64,000 bases of DNA, taken from contig NC_083604.1 of assembly GCF_029168945.1 (NCBI RefSeq), positions 69,766,211-69,830,210 of the forward strand, written 5' to 3'. Under the pieces are notes generated by a model that had not been told where the DNA came from, made no database searches, and was given only the letters and a program-made list of their open reading frames with translations. Origin of the DNA: Cannabis sativa. Lineage: Eukaryota > Streptophyta > Magnoliopsida > Rosales > Cannabaceae. Shown here piece by piece: positions 48,089 through 59,799 of this stretch. The translations under genes were made by a program, and so were the position numbers. Every line of letters begins with the position of its first letter. Position 1 is the first letter of the stretch.

Positions 48089-49964
48089 TGTTGGATATAT
48101 TTTACCAGGATCTAGATTTACTAACAAGTATGTTTCATTAACATCCTAATATGAATTCTAAAACAATGAAAATAAACACATATAAAGTTTAGTAAACCTT
48201 ACATTGGGTGCAGCGGAATATAATGACTCCTTCCGTTCAGATCTCTAGCCCTTGATTCCTTTCTATAGCAGAGCATCACCAAGATCTGAACCTGGATCTC
48301 TTTCTCTCCTTCCTTTGATGCTGATTCTCCTTCTTGTTGTTTGGAATCTCCTACAGTCTTACACACTATGATTGAGATACCACTTGATGTGTGTGGGCAC
48401 TCACTCATTCACTCAAGGTTCGAAAAATTGAAAAGGAAAAGAGAAGAAGAAGTGGCGGCTAGGGTAAATAGAAAGAGGCTCAGTTTTCATCTGACAAAGT
48501 TAAGTGTGAATGAGAGCCATCACTATCTATTTATAGGTAACCACCTAGGTTTAGGTTAGAATTATTTGGCATTAAAATAATAGAAAAATAAATAGTAAAA
48601 TCACACTAAGTGACCGGCCCTAGAATGGATAATGGGCCCACTTTGTAATTTTGCCATTTTGTCATTTTTCCATCCCATTTTCTCAAAAACGCCAATTTTC
48701 TAATTTAACCATTTAAATGCCAATTCTAATTATTTAATAACTAAAAATTAATTATTAAATAATATTGTTATTTAATATATTTATTAATTAGACATATAAA
48801 GTCTCTTAATTAATAAATAAACCTAGAATCTCTTTTCTTTACAATGTCGCCCTTGCTTAGTGAAAATTCATAAACTAGACATAGTCTAACTTTAGAATTA
48901 TAATTAATTAATCAAAATCAATTAACTGAGTCTTACAAGTAGTATGGTCTCAACTAGTATGGGGACCATGGGTCTATATATCCGAGCTTCCAATAAGCAG
49001 ATCAAGAATTTATATCTTAAATTCACTGACTTATTAATTCTTCGTTGAATCCACGCATAGAACTTAGAATTGCATTCTCAATATATAGAACGATCTATAT
49101 GTTCCACCATATAGACACGTCATTAGTTATCCATTATTATAATCCTAATTTGATCAATGATCCTTTATATAGATGATCTACACTGTAAAGGGATTAGATT
49201 ACCGTAACACCCTACAATGTATTTTATCCTTAAAACACTTAACCCTGTATAAATGATATTTCGGCTAAGTGAAATGAGTACTCCACCATTTATTTTCGTT
49301 TGGTCAAGCTTGAAGAAAATCATCCTTTACTTTCTATTTGTCAGATAGAAGCTATAGATTCCATATTTATGTTAGCGCTCCCACTCAATTGCACTATCAT
49401 GTTCCCAAAATGTACGTATCACCCTGACCGAAAAGTAGGCTTAACTAACAAATCAAAGAACATGTATAATACTCTTGAGATCGAACCTAAACATATCACG
49501 ATTAAGATCATTTGATCTAGGATCAACGAGTGATATTGAATTGAATAGATATTACGGTAAATTTAAATATATCTAATCAAAGTTCAATATCGGTCCCTTC
49601 CGATGTATACTCCATACATCCGATACTGGTAAACTTTGTCAATGCCCTGGAAAGGACATAACACTTATCCAAGGTGTAAGAATACCTATCGCTGATTATC
49701 ATGTCAGTCTAAATCCAATGAACTGACAAATCAGGGAATAAACTTTCGAACATATAATCAAGATTATATTCCACTGTGCTGACAACACTATAATCATTAA
49801 CAAATTCATATGTTCTGGACTTAAATAGAATTCATACATTATATATATATAATCATGAAATAAATCATGTGAACCATGCAACATAAAATGTTATTTATGA
49901 TCTTTATTAATAAGTAAATTTGATTATATTGAAATGAGTTTTATTTCAGGCATAAAACCCAACA
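48089..49964 (-). mobile_element. Solo LTR of the copia family, inverted
   Basis: It starts TGTTGGATATATTTTACC and ends ATAAAACCCAACA, which is the reverse complement of the 1905-bp LTR at 4504-6408, here 1876 bp long. Landmarks of that LTR appear in reverse order, including the GGGTGCAGCGGAATATAATGA segment near 48208 and the ATTGCACTATCATG segment near 49388. The same five bases, GCCTT, flank it at 48084-48088 and 49965-49969. No internal sequence adjoins it, so it is a solo LTR left by recombination between the two LTRs of a former full element. It is clearly more diverged than the two LTRs at the left are from each other. Confidence 0.92.
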
Positions 49965-49969
49965 GCCTT

Positions 49970-50751
49970 TGCGATTGATTTTTATCTCTAATTTTCGTCC
50001 TCCTTTATTACTTGTTAAAAACTATTGAAGTTCACTTCTTATATAGCCAAAAAATGGTAAAAAAAAAAGATAAAAAAACGCTAAAAAACCTATTTTGCTT
50101 AGGATTAGAAGGGGCGGGCCGCGGCCCATGATTTCCATGCCTAGCCCCCCCTCCCCTCTTTATTTGGATAGTGAGTTTTCTACTGCGTTGACTGATCGTA
50201 TTTTGGCTATAACTCTCTCGGTATTACTCGAAATTGGACGATTCAAGATGTTCCAGCAAGATGAAAGAGAGATCTATAGCTTTTATGTTTTGACTTTTTC
50301 CAAAATCTAATCAAAACATAGTCGAATTTAGGCTTGAAGTTTCAACTTTATTTATTTTATTTTATTTTTGGACAATTTTCTCTATTTAATAGATTATTTT
50401 TTTCTAAGATCTTTTTATCTTTTTTCCATCTTATTCCTTTGATATTTTCTAATCTTTTTCTATTTTAAATCTGCAAAAATAAAAGATAAAAAGCGCAAAA
50501 TTGCTCCAAACAAGAGCAGAACTAAATTAAAAACACACTAAAAATTAACCTAAAAATAATACTAAAAACAACCTAACAAGTGCATCACACTGAGCTTTGT
50601 AATTGAAGGAGGATTAGCAACCAGAGAAAATAATTTCTAGTTGGCTGACTATAGTTGAATAGAGCACAAACACCATGTTCAATCACTTTGCAAAGCTGAT
50701 ACATCTTTTTATTTTCAACCTCGAGTTGGACAGAAATAGTGTGTTGTAACT
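49970..50751. other. Spacer with decayed repeat-like sequence
   Basis: There is no gene. A GC-rich patch GGGGCGGGCCGCGGCCC lies near 50111. The 71-codon ORF at 50095-50310 shows nothing recognisable. TTTTATCTTTTTTCC-type T-rich tracts follow. Confidence 0.35.
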
Positions 50752-51660
50752 CTAAGGAATGAGAAAAAATTTTGGAGCATGAGAATAGCTTGAAAGGGAC
50801 AAAATTGAGGTAGTGGTCATCATCAATTCGACATTGGTCATGGAAATTTTAAGGGGAAGAAAAGAGCTAGGGGCAATGGTATTGTTTATGGGTATTGAGG
50901 GTGAAGGTCTAAATTTTGGAGGCATGGGAGGTAAGGATATGGAAAAAGAGGTGATAGATCTAGAAGAGGTAATGAAGGGTTGCCAACTATTAACATCGAA
51001 TGAGACAGATATAGTTTCAGAATGACCAAAAAATAGAGAAATTTGAGAAGTGGGGATTATTAAGAAATGTGTAAAAAAAAATTGAATTGAAGGGATATCA
51101 TCAATATCAAGAGGAAGAAAGTGGGGTGACTCCATTACTCTATTGTGAAGATGTTTTTAAAGCGCCTCTACTCTAGAGGTCGTTGAAGCTAAATCAATTC
51201 CATAATCAATAATGTTTATTTGACTCTAAAAATGAACAGCCATTGAGTCTATTGGAACAGATTGAATGGACTTGGGGTTATATACAATTTGATCCACATC
51301 GTCTAATAAGGAAAAGGAGGGGCAAACTCAAAAGAAGGGTTGACTAGATCCGGTGGGCATATAGTAGAAACAGGGGCAGTCGAGCTCAGAGTTATTACTT
51401 CAACAAGATGAAATTTTTTGCACTTTTGATTGAGGCGGGTTCTTGCAAAAGAAGGCTTCTTGGTATTCCCACTCTCCGACAGAGCTTGATCTTTCTCAAC
51501 ATGCTTCCTCTTTTTGAAGTAAGAACCCTTAGCTTCGACAAGGATCTGTACATGAGTATAAATTGAAGTTTGAGGACCAGAGGTGACGAATGAACAAATA
51601 GAAGTAGATGATGAGACCATTGCACTTGATTAATCACCAGTATCCAGAAGATCATACCTT
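50752..51660 (-). pseudogene. Possible downstream part of the broken retroelement ORF
   Basis: Minus-strand frames at 51303-51655 and 50752-51135 are open for 86-127 codons. They are rich in Ser/Pro/Lys (for example KKRKHVEKDQALSESG), like the disordered linkers that follow the conserved domain in plant gypsy-type gag-like proteins. I see no motif that settles this, and the link to the next entry rests on strand, order and distance. Confidence 0.3.
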
Positions 51661-51889
51661 AATGAAGGCTAAGCCAAATCTACCCCACAAGTGAATGGAG
51701 TGACGCCCTCAGAGATAAAATACATTTTCTATTCAAGATGGTTGCAAACCTAAAGATCAAACGTTTGTGGTTGTCAGAAACCCACTAGTCATGAGTATCA
51801 ATTTTGGCTTTGAGAAGTTAAATATGAGCAGAGGTAATTTTTGAAAGGACTCGTGGGTCATCAACATTATCAACCAATTTCAAGAAATC

Positions 51890-52728
51890 CTAGTAATTAG
51901 CTATTAATTTAGTAAGGTTAGTCCTAGTCATATTAGCCTTGATTTTTAGGGCAGAAGAACAATTAAAAACCTCCTCAATTAAGTTGTCGTTGATATAATT
52001 AGTGAGGTATTTTGAATGATGGATAATCCCCAATTTAAACAAAATAGGTCTATGGACTGTGTGGAATCTGAAAGACCAATAAATTGAGGTAAAAAGTCGA
52101 TTTGCAATAGTAAAGACTTCATGATTGATAACCCTGGGAAGCCAGTTGCCACCAATTATAGAAACATAGGCATCCCAACCTTTGTTTGAAGTTGGAAGAC
52201 CACAGACCAAATAATTGGGGCTTTTCATGGAGATGTACCAAGAGATGAAATGAGAAGTGCAGATGGTTCTATTGAAGTAATAGAAGAACTCAGAGATGAG
52301 AAACGTTATGCCCGTAAGAGTGCAGCTAAACCCAAAACTATTTGAACGAAGTTGGAAACAAGCTGGATCATGAAAATCCTCGTAAAGGAGAGAATGTACG
52401 CCAGTAGAGAGGGAATGGGGAATCAAAGGAGTTCCATATACTTTCCACTCACAAAAATTTTACCATTATCCATTTCAAGCTCTTCCAAACTCGTGCTCAA
52501 CTCGTCTTTCGTCAGCTTGCAAAAGGTTACTCCTTCTAGAGTGGGGCACTCAGAGTAGATGCTTTGAAAGGCCGATTCATACCCTAGCATAAAATTGGGA
52601 TCAGATACACGGGAAACTTTCTCCGTAACAGACTTGAATTTATCTCTTGGAAATCCTTGAGGCCATTGTTGCAGAATGCGAACAAAGGAAAGAAGAAGAA
52701 CAAAGCTTGAATTAGATACACAAAACAT
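51890..52728 (-). pseudogene. Broken plant retroelement ORF (putative gypsy-type transposon domain)
   Basis: Two minus-strand frames, 52423-52728 (101 aa) and 51890-52426 (178 aa), meet at a one-base frame break at about 52425. The second runs IPHSLSTGVHSLLYEDF, then CFQLRSNSFGFSCTLTG, ISEFFYYFNRTI and GGNWLPR near its middle. This order (a Pro-Leu-Ser start, a Q-L-.-N-S-.-.-F step, an aromatic EFFYYF block and a W..R block) is what I know from the plant domain annotated as putative gypsy-type transposon. Its function is unknown and it is usually in gag-like proteins of large non-autonomous elements. I did not find LTRs. It cannot be a host gene as it stands. Confidence 0.55.
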
Positions 52729-53773
52729 GAAGGTGGGAATGCAGAAAAAATAGGTGAAACGAAGAATTAGAAGGAAAAAGTACCAGGAAAGTTACTTAAA
52801 CTTTTAATTCTTCTTTTAAAATAAGTATCTACATATTTAAATTTGAATGGAAATTAAATGAAAATATTAGGGTGATAAGAAATGGCGTGGACAGTTTCTC
52901 AAAAATTTGAAATGATTGTCCATTTTATCAATTACGACTGATTAATGACACATGAAAATTATTTTGGGTAAATAGTTCAACAACACTTTATCTCAAACTA
53001 AAGCAATCACGAGCTCATAAATTATAGAACCGAGGGGCAATTTTATAGTGATACAAATAATCTCATGAATAAAAAAGTAATTTCATTTATTATAAGTAGA
53101 GAAGAAATGATAAAGTGATATGGCAGGATTGATTAAACACACCATTTCACTTAATACGGAAAAGGCAGAATGAGAAGAGTAGAGCTCGACTAGATAAAAA
53201 AGTGGAGCAAAGCTTGATAGATTGAAAGACAGAGTACAAAGAGCTTGGATAAGGAGAATCAATAGTAGAAACGCGCGAAGAACGTGAAGAGGAATAAGTC
53301 CATGTGGACCAATTTGAACAAAGGATGCACGAAGGACCAACAATCACTTTCACCTATAAATAGGGGACTACATCGTTCAAAAATACAGATGGATTCTTGC
53401 TCACACCAAACTAGTCAAAACTATGTTGGAATACATCTTTTAAACTTTTCAAACTGAGACTGAAGAACGAGAGAATGATCATTGTTGTAGAGAGGAAATT
53501 GTGTAAACTAAAAGAGACTTGTTATTTGATTATATCGTACCTGGCGTAAAGAAATCTATATCATAATACCAATTTATTGTTGAGCTAATTTTTAGCATTT
53601 GATAACATAAACCAAGTCCTCATGGTAATCAATTTGAGTATTTCTCAAAGCACAAGAATGAAATTTTATAAGTGTCTTATGACATCAACCAATATCAAGA
53701 TTTAAAACTTAATTCAATGTTGACATATATGAATAAAGCAAGAACAATACTTGCTAAACAAATTTACTATTTC
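52729..53773. other. Spacer between two retroelement remnants
   Basis: The minus-strand frames at 53083-53353 are short and unremarkable. It may be the 5' non-coding part of the element whose ORF starts at 52728. Confidence 0.3.
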
Positions 53774-53923
53774 TGTTAAGTAATTGCTCTCTTCGAGCAG
53801 AGCTAATCTCCAAACTTGCTCAAGGTAATTTCATTCACAGCATAAAAAACAAAATAGAGTCATACAAGAAGTTTATATAATCTCATTACAATCCTCAATA
53901 GCAAATTCAGTTACTCCTACTCA
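53774..53923 (-). repeat. 3' LTR of the chromovirus (right edge approximate)
   Basis: The outer edge is set by the match to 58697-58729. On the minus strand a purine tract GGGAGAGAAAGTAAGC precedes TGAGTAGGAGTAACTG, so the LTR may be only about 150 bp. The inner edge is uncertain because the 5' copy is interrupted. Confidence 0.45.
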
Positions 53924-53940
53924 GCTTACTTTCTCTCCCT

Positions 53941-55185
53941 TCATCGCGCCCATAACAGAACAAAGTCTCTCAACCAGCTTGGCTTGATCCTCTTCCTCTT
54001 GCGGCTTGTTTCCCCCTTTTCAGCTTGGTCGATTTCACTGTTCACCTTCTCTTTCGAGCCTTCTGTGATGTGCTGAGCCGAAGCTTCTTCCCATTCTTTG
54101 ACTTGTTGTATAATGGCTTCTGGGTCCAATTGTACTGGGCTGATTGTTTGTGGGCTGTCAACTTGGGCTTTGCTATCACTGCTTCCCTCTCCGAAAACGA
54201 CCTTGTCCTCAAGGTCGACTAAATTGTACATCCATATGAAAGCATCAAAGTCTTCCCATGTTGCATCTTCAGGCGAACTGAGAGTCCATTGAACGAGCAC
54301 TTGACGAGTCATACCAGTAGCTGTGTGATTAATTCTGGTAGCGAGAATAGCCAACGGCGTGAGGATTGGTTTGTTAGCCAAGCTGAACTCAGGCAACGGA
54401 TAGCACGGTAACTGTTGTGATCCCCGAAATGGTTTGAGAAGTGATACGTGAAAAGTGGGGTGGATGCGGCTGCCTTGGGGAAGTTTCAGTGTATATGCAA
54501 CGGGGCCGGCATGTCCGATAACTTCAAACGGGCCAAAATATCGACGACTAAGCTTGAAGTTGTTGCGGTGTGCTACTTTGGATTGCCGGTAAGGTTGGAG
54601 TTTAACCAAGACCAAATCGCCAATTTGGAAGGAGATGTCTTTGCGCTTCTTGTTAGCCTGTTGGCACATTCTGTTTTGAGCCCTGAGCAAATTGTCTTTG
54701 AGATGCTGTAAGATGTCGTCCCTTGTCAACAAGTCTTCCTCTACCGCTTCAACAGTTGTGGACCCTCGGATATACGTCGGAATAGATGGAGGTGTTCGGC
54801 CATATACCGCCTGAAAGGGAGTCATTGCAATTGCGGAATGGTGGCTCGTGTTATAATGATACTCTGCCCAACACAAAAACTTGCTCCATTGTTTGGGATT
54901 CTCGACAGTGAAAGCTCGAAGATATTGCTCCAAATAGCGGTTCGTAACTTCCGTTTGACCATCCGTTTGGGGATGATAAGCTGAGCTCATTTTCAACTTA
55001 GTGCCCATAAGCTCAAATAGCTTCTTCCAAAATGCACTAGTAAACACCGGATCTCTGTCACTCACTATAGTTCTCGGCAATCCATGGAGCTTAATGACCA
55101 TATTGCTGAATAATTCTGCCACTTTTGTGGCTGAGTATTAACGGGGCAAGGCACCAAAGTGTGCATATTTCGTGAAGCGATCAAT
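53941..55185 (-). pseudogene. Chromovirus integrase core and chromodomain-like tail
   Basis: The open frame 53941-55122 (393 aa) holds the integrase core after its first aspartate. It has IVSDRDPVF (second Asp), then YHPQTDGQTEVTNRYLE with the catalytic Glu, then the GDLVLVKLQPYRQ and HPTFHVSLLKPF blocks that end gypsy integrases. LVQWTLSSPEDATWEDFDAF follows, a chromodomain-like segment that in chromoviruses directs insertion. The first-Asp segment (DRFTKYAHFGALP, about 55140-55180) is in the same frame but is separated by a stop near 55139. Integrase joins element DNA into the host chromosome. The extra acidic and basic C-terminal tail of about 100 residues is unusual in length. Confidence 0.85.
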
Positions 55186-56338
55186 CACGACAAAAAATTT
55201 GTGACGCCATTAGAGTTAGGGAGGCCTACAATGAAATCCATAGCTAAGTCCTCCCAAACTCTCTCCGAAATGTCTAGCGGTTGAAGAAGACCATATGGTG
55301 TTGAAGTTGAATGTTTCACTGTTTGACAAATAGTGCAAGTGGCCACAAATTGCTTAACATCAGATCGCATTCCATGCCAAAAAAAAAAAATTGCTCCTAA
55401 GCGCAAGTAAGTGCGCTCTATGCCCGCATGGCCTCCCATTGGTGTATCATGGAACTCATGAAGCAGTTTTTATTTCAGATTAGAATAAGCTCTAATAAAG
55501 AGTTTCTGGCAGTAGTACATGAGGCCATCTCTCTGAGAATACAAAGTAGCATCAAGCTGTCCCTGCTGCAATTGAGTGTGAAGAAGCCTCAAATCTGGGC
55601 AAGTAATATTTTCTTGTTGTAATTCCTCTAGAAAATCATAACAACCAGCACTTTGACCGATCAATAATGATGAAGAAGGTGTCTCAAACTTTCGGGAGAG
55701 GGCATCAGCAGCAGAATTTAATGTACCCGCTTTGTATTCAATAGTAAATGAAAACCCAGCAGCTTACGAATGAACTGTTGTTGTTCCGATGTTTGAATGA
55801 CTTGTGTTAAGAGCTCCCGTAAACTTCTGTGGTCTGTCCTGATAATGAAATGGTGGCCTAACAAATATTGTCGCCATTTGTTGACTGCTTCAACTATCGC
55901 ACGCATCTCCCTTAGATAAGCCGACGAACCCATGAAACGAGGTCCCAATTTCTTGCTAAAATAAGCCAATGGGTGGCCATCCTGCATTAAAACAGCTCCT
56001 ATGCTGACGTTAGATGCATCTGTTTCAACTATAAATTCTTTAGAAAAATTAGGCAACTTGAGTACGGGTGTCTCGGTCATCGCTTTCTTGAGATGGGCAA
56101 AGGTAGTAGGAGCTTCGGCAGTCCATTTAAAATTGTCTCACTTCAGTTAGTCAGTCAGAGGAGTTGCTATTGTTGCATAATGAGATACAAAGCGGCGGTA
56201 ATATCCTGTAAGACCCAAGAATCCACGTAGTTGTTTCAAAGAAGTAGGCACAGGCCATTCGTTCATGGCTGTAATCTTTGATGGATCAGCCTGCACACCA
56301 TTTGAAGATACCAAGTGGCCCAAATATTCAACTCTTTT
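55185..56338 (-). pseudogene. Chromovirus RNase H and integrase zinc-binding region
   Basis: From right to left: the RT tail with [12 protein letters not shown] (about 56300-56335), then a hybrid RNase H piece FIVETDASNVSIGAVLMQDG and IIRTDHRSLREL. A linker with ITCPDLRLLHTQLQ follows, then the integrase N-terminal domain HDTPMGGHAGIERTYLRL with CTICQTVKH (HHCC zinc site). Breaks seen are a stop at 56336-56338, two stops near 56140-56155, a frameshift near 55750, a stop near 55480 and a frameshift near 55195-55200. Together they exclude a functional polyprotein. Confidence 0.85.
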
Positions 56339-58654
56339 CTAGAAGAAATTGCATTTACTGGCCTTAGCAAAAAATTTAGTATCCTGGAGCACTCGAAGGA
56401 CTATGGCCAGATGTTGAGCGTGGTCGGTCTCATTGTTGTTGTACACAAGAATATCGTCAAAAAAAAAAACAGTAACAAAATGTCGAAGGTAGGGTCTGAA
56501 AACCTGATTCATAGCTGCTTGGAACGTCGAAGGGGCATTTGTTAGCCCAAAAGGCATCACAAAAAATTTGTAATGGCCTTGGTGCGTCCTGAAAGCTGTC
56601 TTGTGAATGTCCCTGCGATCCATTCGTATTTGATGATAGCTAGCTCTTAGATCTAACTTGGAGAAGACAGTAGCACCACCCAGTTCGTCGAGTAGTTCGT
56701 CTATTGTGGGAATGGGGAAGCGGTCTTTAATGGTGAAACCGTTCAACGCTCTGTAATCCACGCAGAATCGCCATGACCCGTCTTTCTTTTTAACTAATAG
56801 CACAGGTGACGAATAGGGGCTAGTACTTGGTCGAATAAATCCAACATCCTGCATCTCTTGCACCAGTTTTTCAATAACGTCCTTTTGAAAATAGGGGTAC
56901 CGGTAAGGTCGCACGTTTACAGGTGCCGAACCTGGCTGTAGAAAAATGCGGTGATCCACCGAACGAAAAGGGGGCAGCTGATTCGGTGTAGCAAAAACTG
57001 CGGCAAACTGAGACAATAAACCCCGTCCCTGTGGCGGAAAATGGGCTTCAAGAGCTGCCAGATCAGTAATGTCATTCTTCTTAGTGTCCTCAGTTGTTTC
57101 GAGTCGAAATAAACCCCGAACTTCTCCTTCGCGCAGAAAGATAGTGAGCTGTGTGTAAGTAAGATGGTTCCCAGAAATTTGAGTGAAACCCGATAGCTTA
57201 ATAATGTTTCCCTGCCAAGTAAATTCCATGGTGAGTGCCTTGTGATCGTGAATGCACGGTCGCAAAGTTTGAAGCCATTGCATACCCAAAACAACGTCCA
57301 AGCCACAGATCGGAAGAACATATAGATCTACTATGAAGCGGTGTCCTTGTAACCATAGCTCAACCTCCTTACAGAGCTTGTAACACAACAAAAAATTTCC
57401 ATTACCCATGTATACTTTGAAACGTTTTGTCTCTTCCCACGGTAAATTGAGTTGTGTAGCCAATGATTCTTGAATAAAATTATTATTGCTACTGGTGTCG
57501 ACCAATACTTCGAGTGATTCATTGCCATGTTTCGCTGTAATGCGGAAAATTCTCGGGTTCAATGAATTAGAGAGCGAATTGAGACTTACTTCTTCTTCTG
57601 GACTGTCAATTTCATGTTCCTCCTCATCAGCCCCCATGGATGCATCTTCCTCATCTTGAACACACATAATCAACATTTTGTTCTTGCATTTATGACCATA
57701 ATGAAACTTCTCTTCACATGTATAGCATAAGCCTTTCTCCCGACGTTCCTTCATTTCACTGGGTGATAATTTCTTAATTGGTAGAGAGATTGTATTGGGT
57801 GGTTTACCCAATGGTTGGATTGGAGGTGATGGAGGACCTGTACTCGGCTTGTATGTGGTCGGAAAAGTTGAATGTGAATTGGGTTGTTGGTAACTTGGCT
57901 TCGAGATCCACCCGGTTCTATTATGGTCTCGTTGTCGAGCGAACAGATCTTCATTGCGATCCTCAAATAATTGGGCTTTGGCCATAGCATCGACTAAATT
58001 CGCATGAGGTGCCATCAATAACTCTCGTCGGATTTCTAACTTCAGTCCCCAAATAAAGAAGTTCAAGAACATGGAGTCTTCCACTCCTGTGATACGAGGC
58101 ATCAACATTTCGAACTCTTGTCTGTACTCCGAAACCTTCCCCGTCTGTGTGAGTTTCGAAATTCGACCCAAAGGATCGTCGTAAATGGATGTACCAAAGC
58201 GAAGTTGTAATTCCCTCAAGAAGGAATCCCAATCATAAATCGATCCACCTTTTTCCATCCATTGAAACCAACTGGATGGAGGTCCGTTTAAGTGAAACAG
58301 AACAACCGCTAATCGCATTCCATAATCCACTCGGTGAAGATCAAAAAACTTATTGATCTTATAAATCCAATCGTTCACATTCTGTTCGTCAAAGCGAGGC
58401 ACCTTAACTCGCAAGGTTTTGAGAATTGAGTTGATGTCTCGGCAATCTGATTCAGCATCGGAACGTCGGCTCCGTTCGCGAACTGAGTCTTTGCCCCCAC
58501 TAGCTTCACCCACTTGGTTCACCGGCGATGGTTGAGAATTCTGGTTGAAGCGTTCATTGATCATCATCTTGATAGTCTCCATCTGGGATTCCGATCGTTG
58601 TTCCCACTTGAGGTCCAACGCCTGCAACAATGCAGCAATCTCCTCGTTCTTCAT
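56339..58654 (-). pseudogene. Chromovirus gag, protease and most of reverse transcriptase
   Basis: This 771-codon frame starts at a good initiator ([14 protein letters not shown]). It runs: a capsid domain (residues about 75-240, with [11 protein letters not shown] and [13 protein letters not shown]), a CCHC zinc knuckle [14 protein letters not shown] (about 307-320), a protease with [12 protein letters not shown] (about 385), and RT (about 560-771) with [20 protein letters not shown] and [12 protein letters not shown]. The RT polymerase aspartates are in FFFDDILVY (about 733). The protease has DTS where DTG is usual, which may weaken it. The frame ends at a stop in the RT thumb/connection start (56336-56338). 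The start is fixed by the primer-site region just upstream (58680-58696). Confidence 0.9.
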
Positions 58655-58679
58655 TCTTGAAAGAAAAAAAAAAAGAGGG

Positions 58680-58696
58680 TCAATGAAAGCACCAAA
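58680..58696 (-). other. Primer-site region of the chromovirus
   Basis: On the minus strand TTTGGTGCTTTCATTGA follows the LTR end AACA directly, as in many plant gypsy elements. Confidence 0.6.
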
Positions 58697-58729
58697 TGTT
58701 AGGTAATTGCTCTCTTCGAGACAGAGCTA

Positions 58730-59218
58730 TGTTAGAAAAATTAATAATAAACCCAAGATCTATTTGTATATAACATAGAACACAATAATAAGATATAATA
58801 ATTAGGTATGTGTACCTGATTGATCCATAGCAATTATCTCTGTTTGATCCACAACAGTTACTCCACTTTGATAGTGCAATACTATCAACTAAGTCTTCCT
58901 CCCTAGATCTCTAAATCAGAAGCAGTTTATTTATCTGATTATCAAAAGGTATACAATTGTGATGAGACAATATGTATTTATAGAGTTAGGGAGGGGACTT
59001 AGCTACAAAACCCTAGTTGGACTGGGCCTGCTCATCAAAGGCTTCAGTTAACTAGAAAAGCCCACACTTCTGCTTCACCTAGACTTTACACACAGATGCT
59101 AAGCCCATTAACAATTGATCACCAACAACATGGGCTAACACAGCAAAGAACTATCCAATCAACCCAAGTTTTAATAAAACCAATAAAATTTAATGTAAGC
59201 CCAAATAAAAGTCTAACA
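58730..59218 (-). repeat. 3' LTR of the right-hand copia element
   Basis: The 489-bp LTR has inverted ends TGTTAG...CTAACA. Read on the minus strand, it begins TGTTAGACTTTTATTTGGGC directly after the polypurine tract. Confidence 0.85.
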
Positions 59219-59233
59219 TTCTCCCACTTGGGC
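59219..59233 (-). other. Polypurine tract of the right-hand copia element
   Basis: On the minus strand it reads GCCCAAGTGGGAGAA next to the LTR, the standard plant copia form. Confidence 0.8.
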
Positions 59234-59799
59234 TACATTGATTTTAATACATATATATTATATATCAAAATAATTTTGTTTGAAAACGACTCATGGGTTG
59301 AACAACAGAAAAACATTTGTGGCCACTTTAAAAAATGATAGTTCTGTGATAGCATCTCAACATACCGGTCCAATTTAACCTTTGATAATGAACTATGACA
59401 GTCATATTGTTTTTAACTCAACAAAAGACATTCATAATCACAAATACCAAAGTATTAAATCGACATGGTCAATAAGTCTAGTAGTGTGGTAAGGAATTAT
59501 GTTCAACATGTGATCAATTTAAAATAACATAATATCCTTATCAGTCCTCAATTTCACTGATACCGTGATGCTTAATAAATAAGCCAGTGAAATTCATCAT
59601 ACACCACTTAAAATAAGTAAGTGTCACTAAACTTGCTTAAAAAATTAAGCCAACAACATATCATTGTCTTTTAGTAAATATACTTAAAATACAATGATCA
59701 CAACAAGATATGAACTACATGCTTTCAATTCAATTATTCTCGAGAATATAACAAAGCCTAACTGAAAGCATAAACATCCAATAATCAAAAAAGTATTGG

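Larger units (their letters stand above)
53774..58729 (-). mobile_element. Decayed Ty3/gypsy chromovirus, 5' LTR interrupted by copia
   Basis: Minus-strand order is gag, zinc knuckle, protease, RT, RNase H, integrase (HHCC and core) and chromodomain, the Ty3/gypsy chromovirus layout. The 3' LTR edge TGTTAAGTAATTGCTCTC (53774) and 5' LTR edge TGTTAGGTAATTGCTCTC (58697) match over about 33 bp with two differences. Beyond that the 5' LTR is cut by the copia element starting at 58730. Several in-frame stops and at least two frameshifts in pol show it is inactive. Confidence 0.85.
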
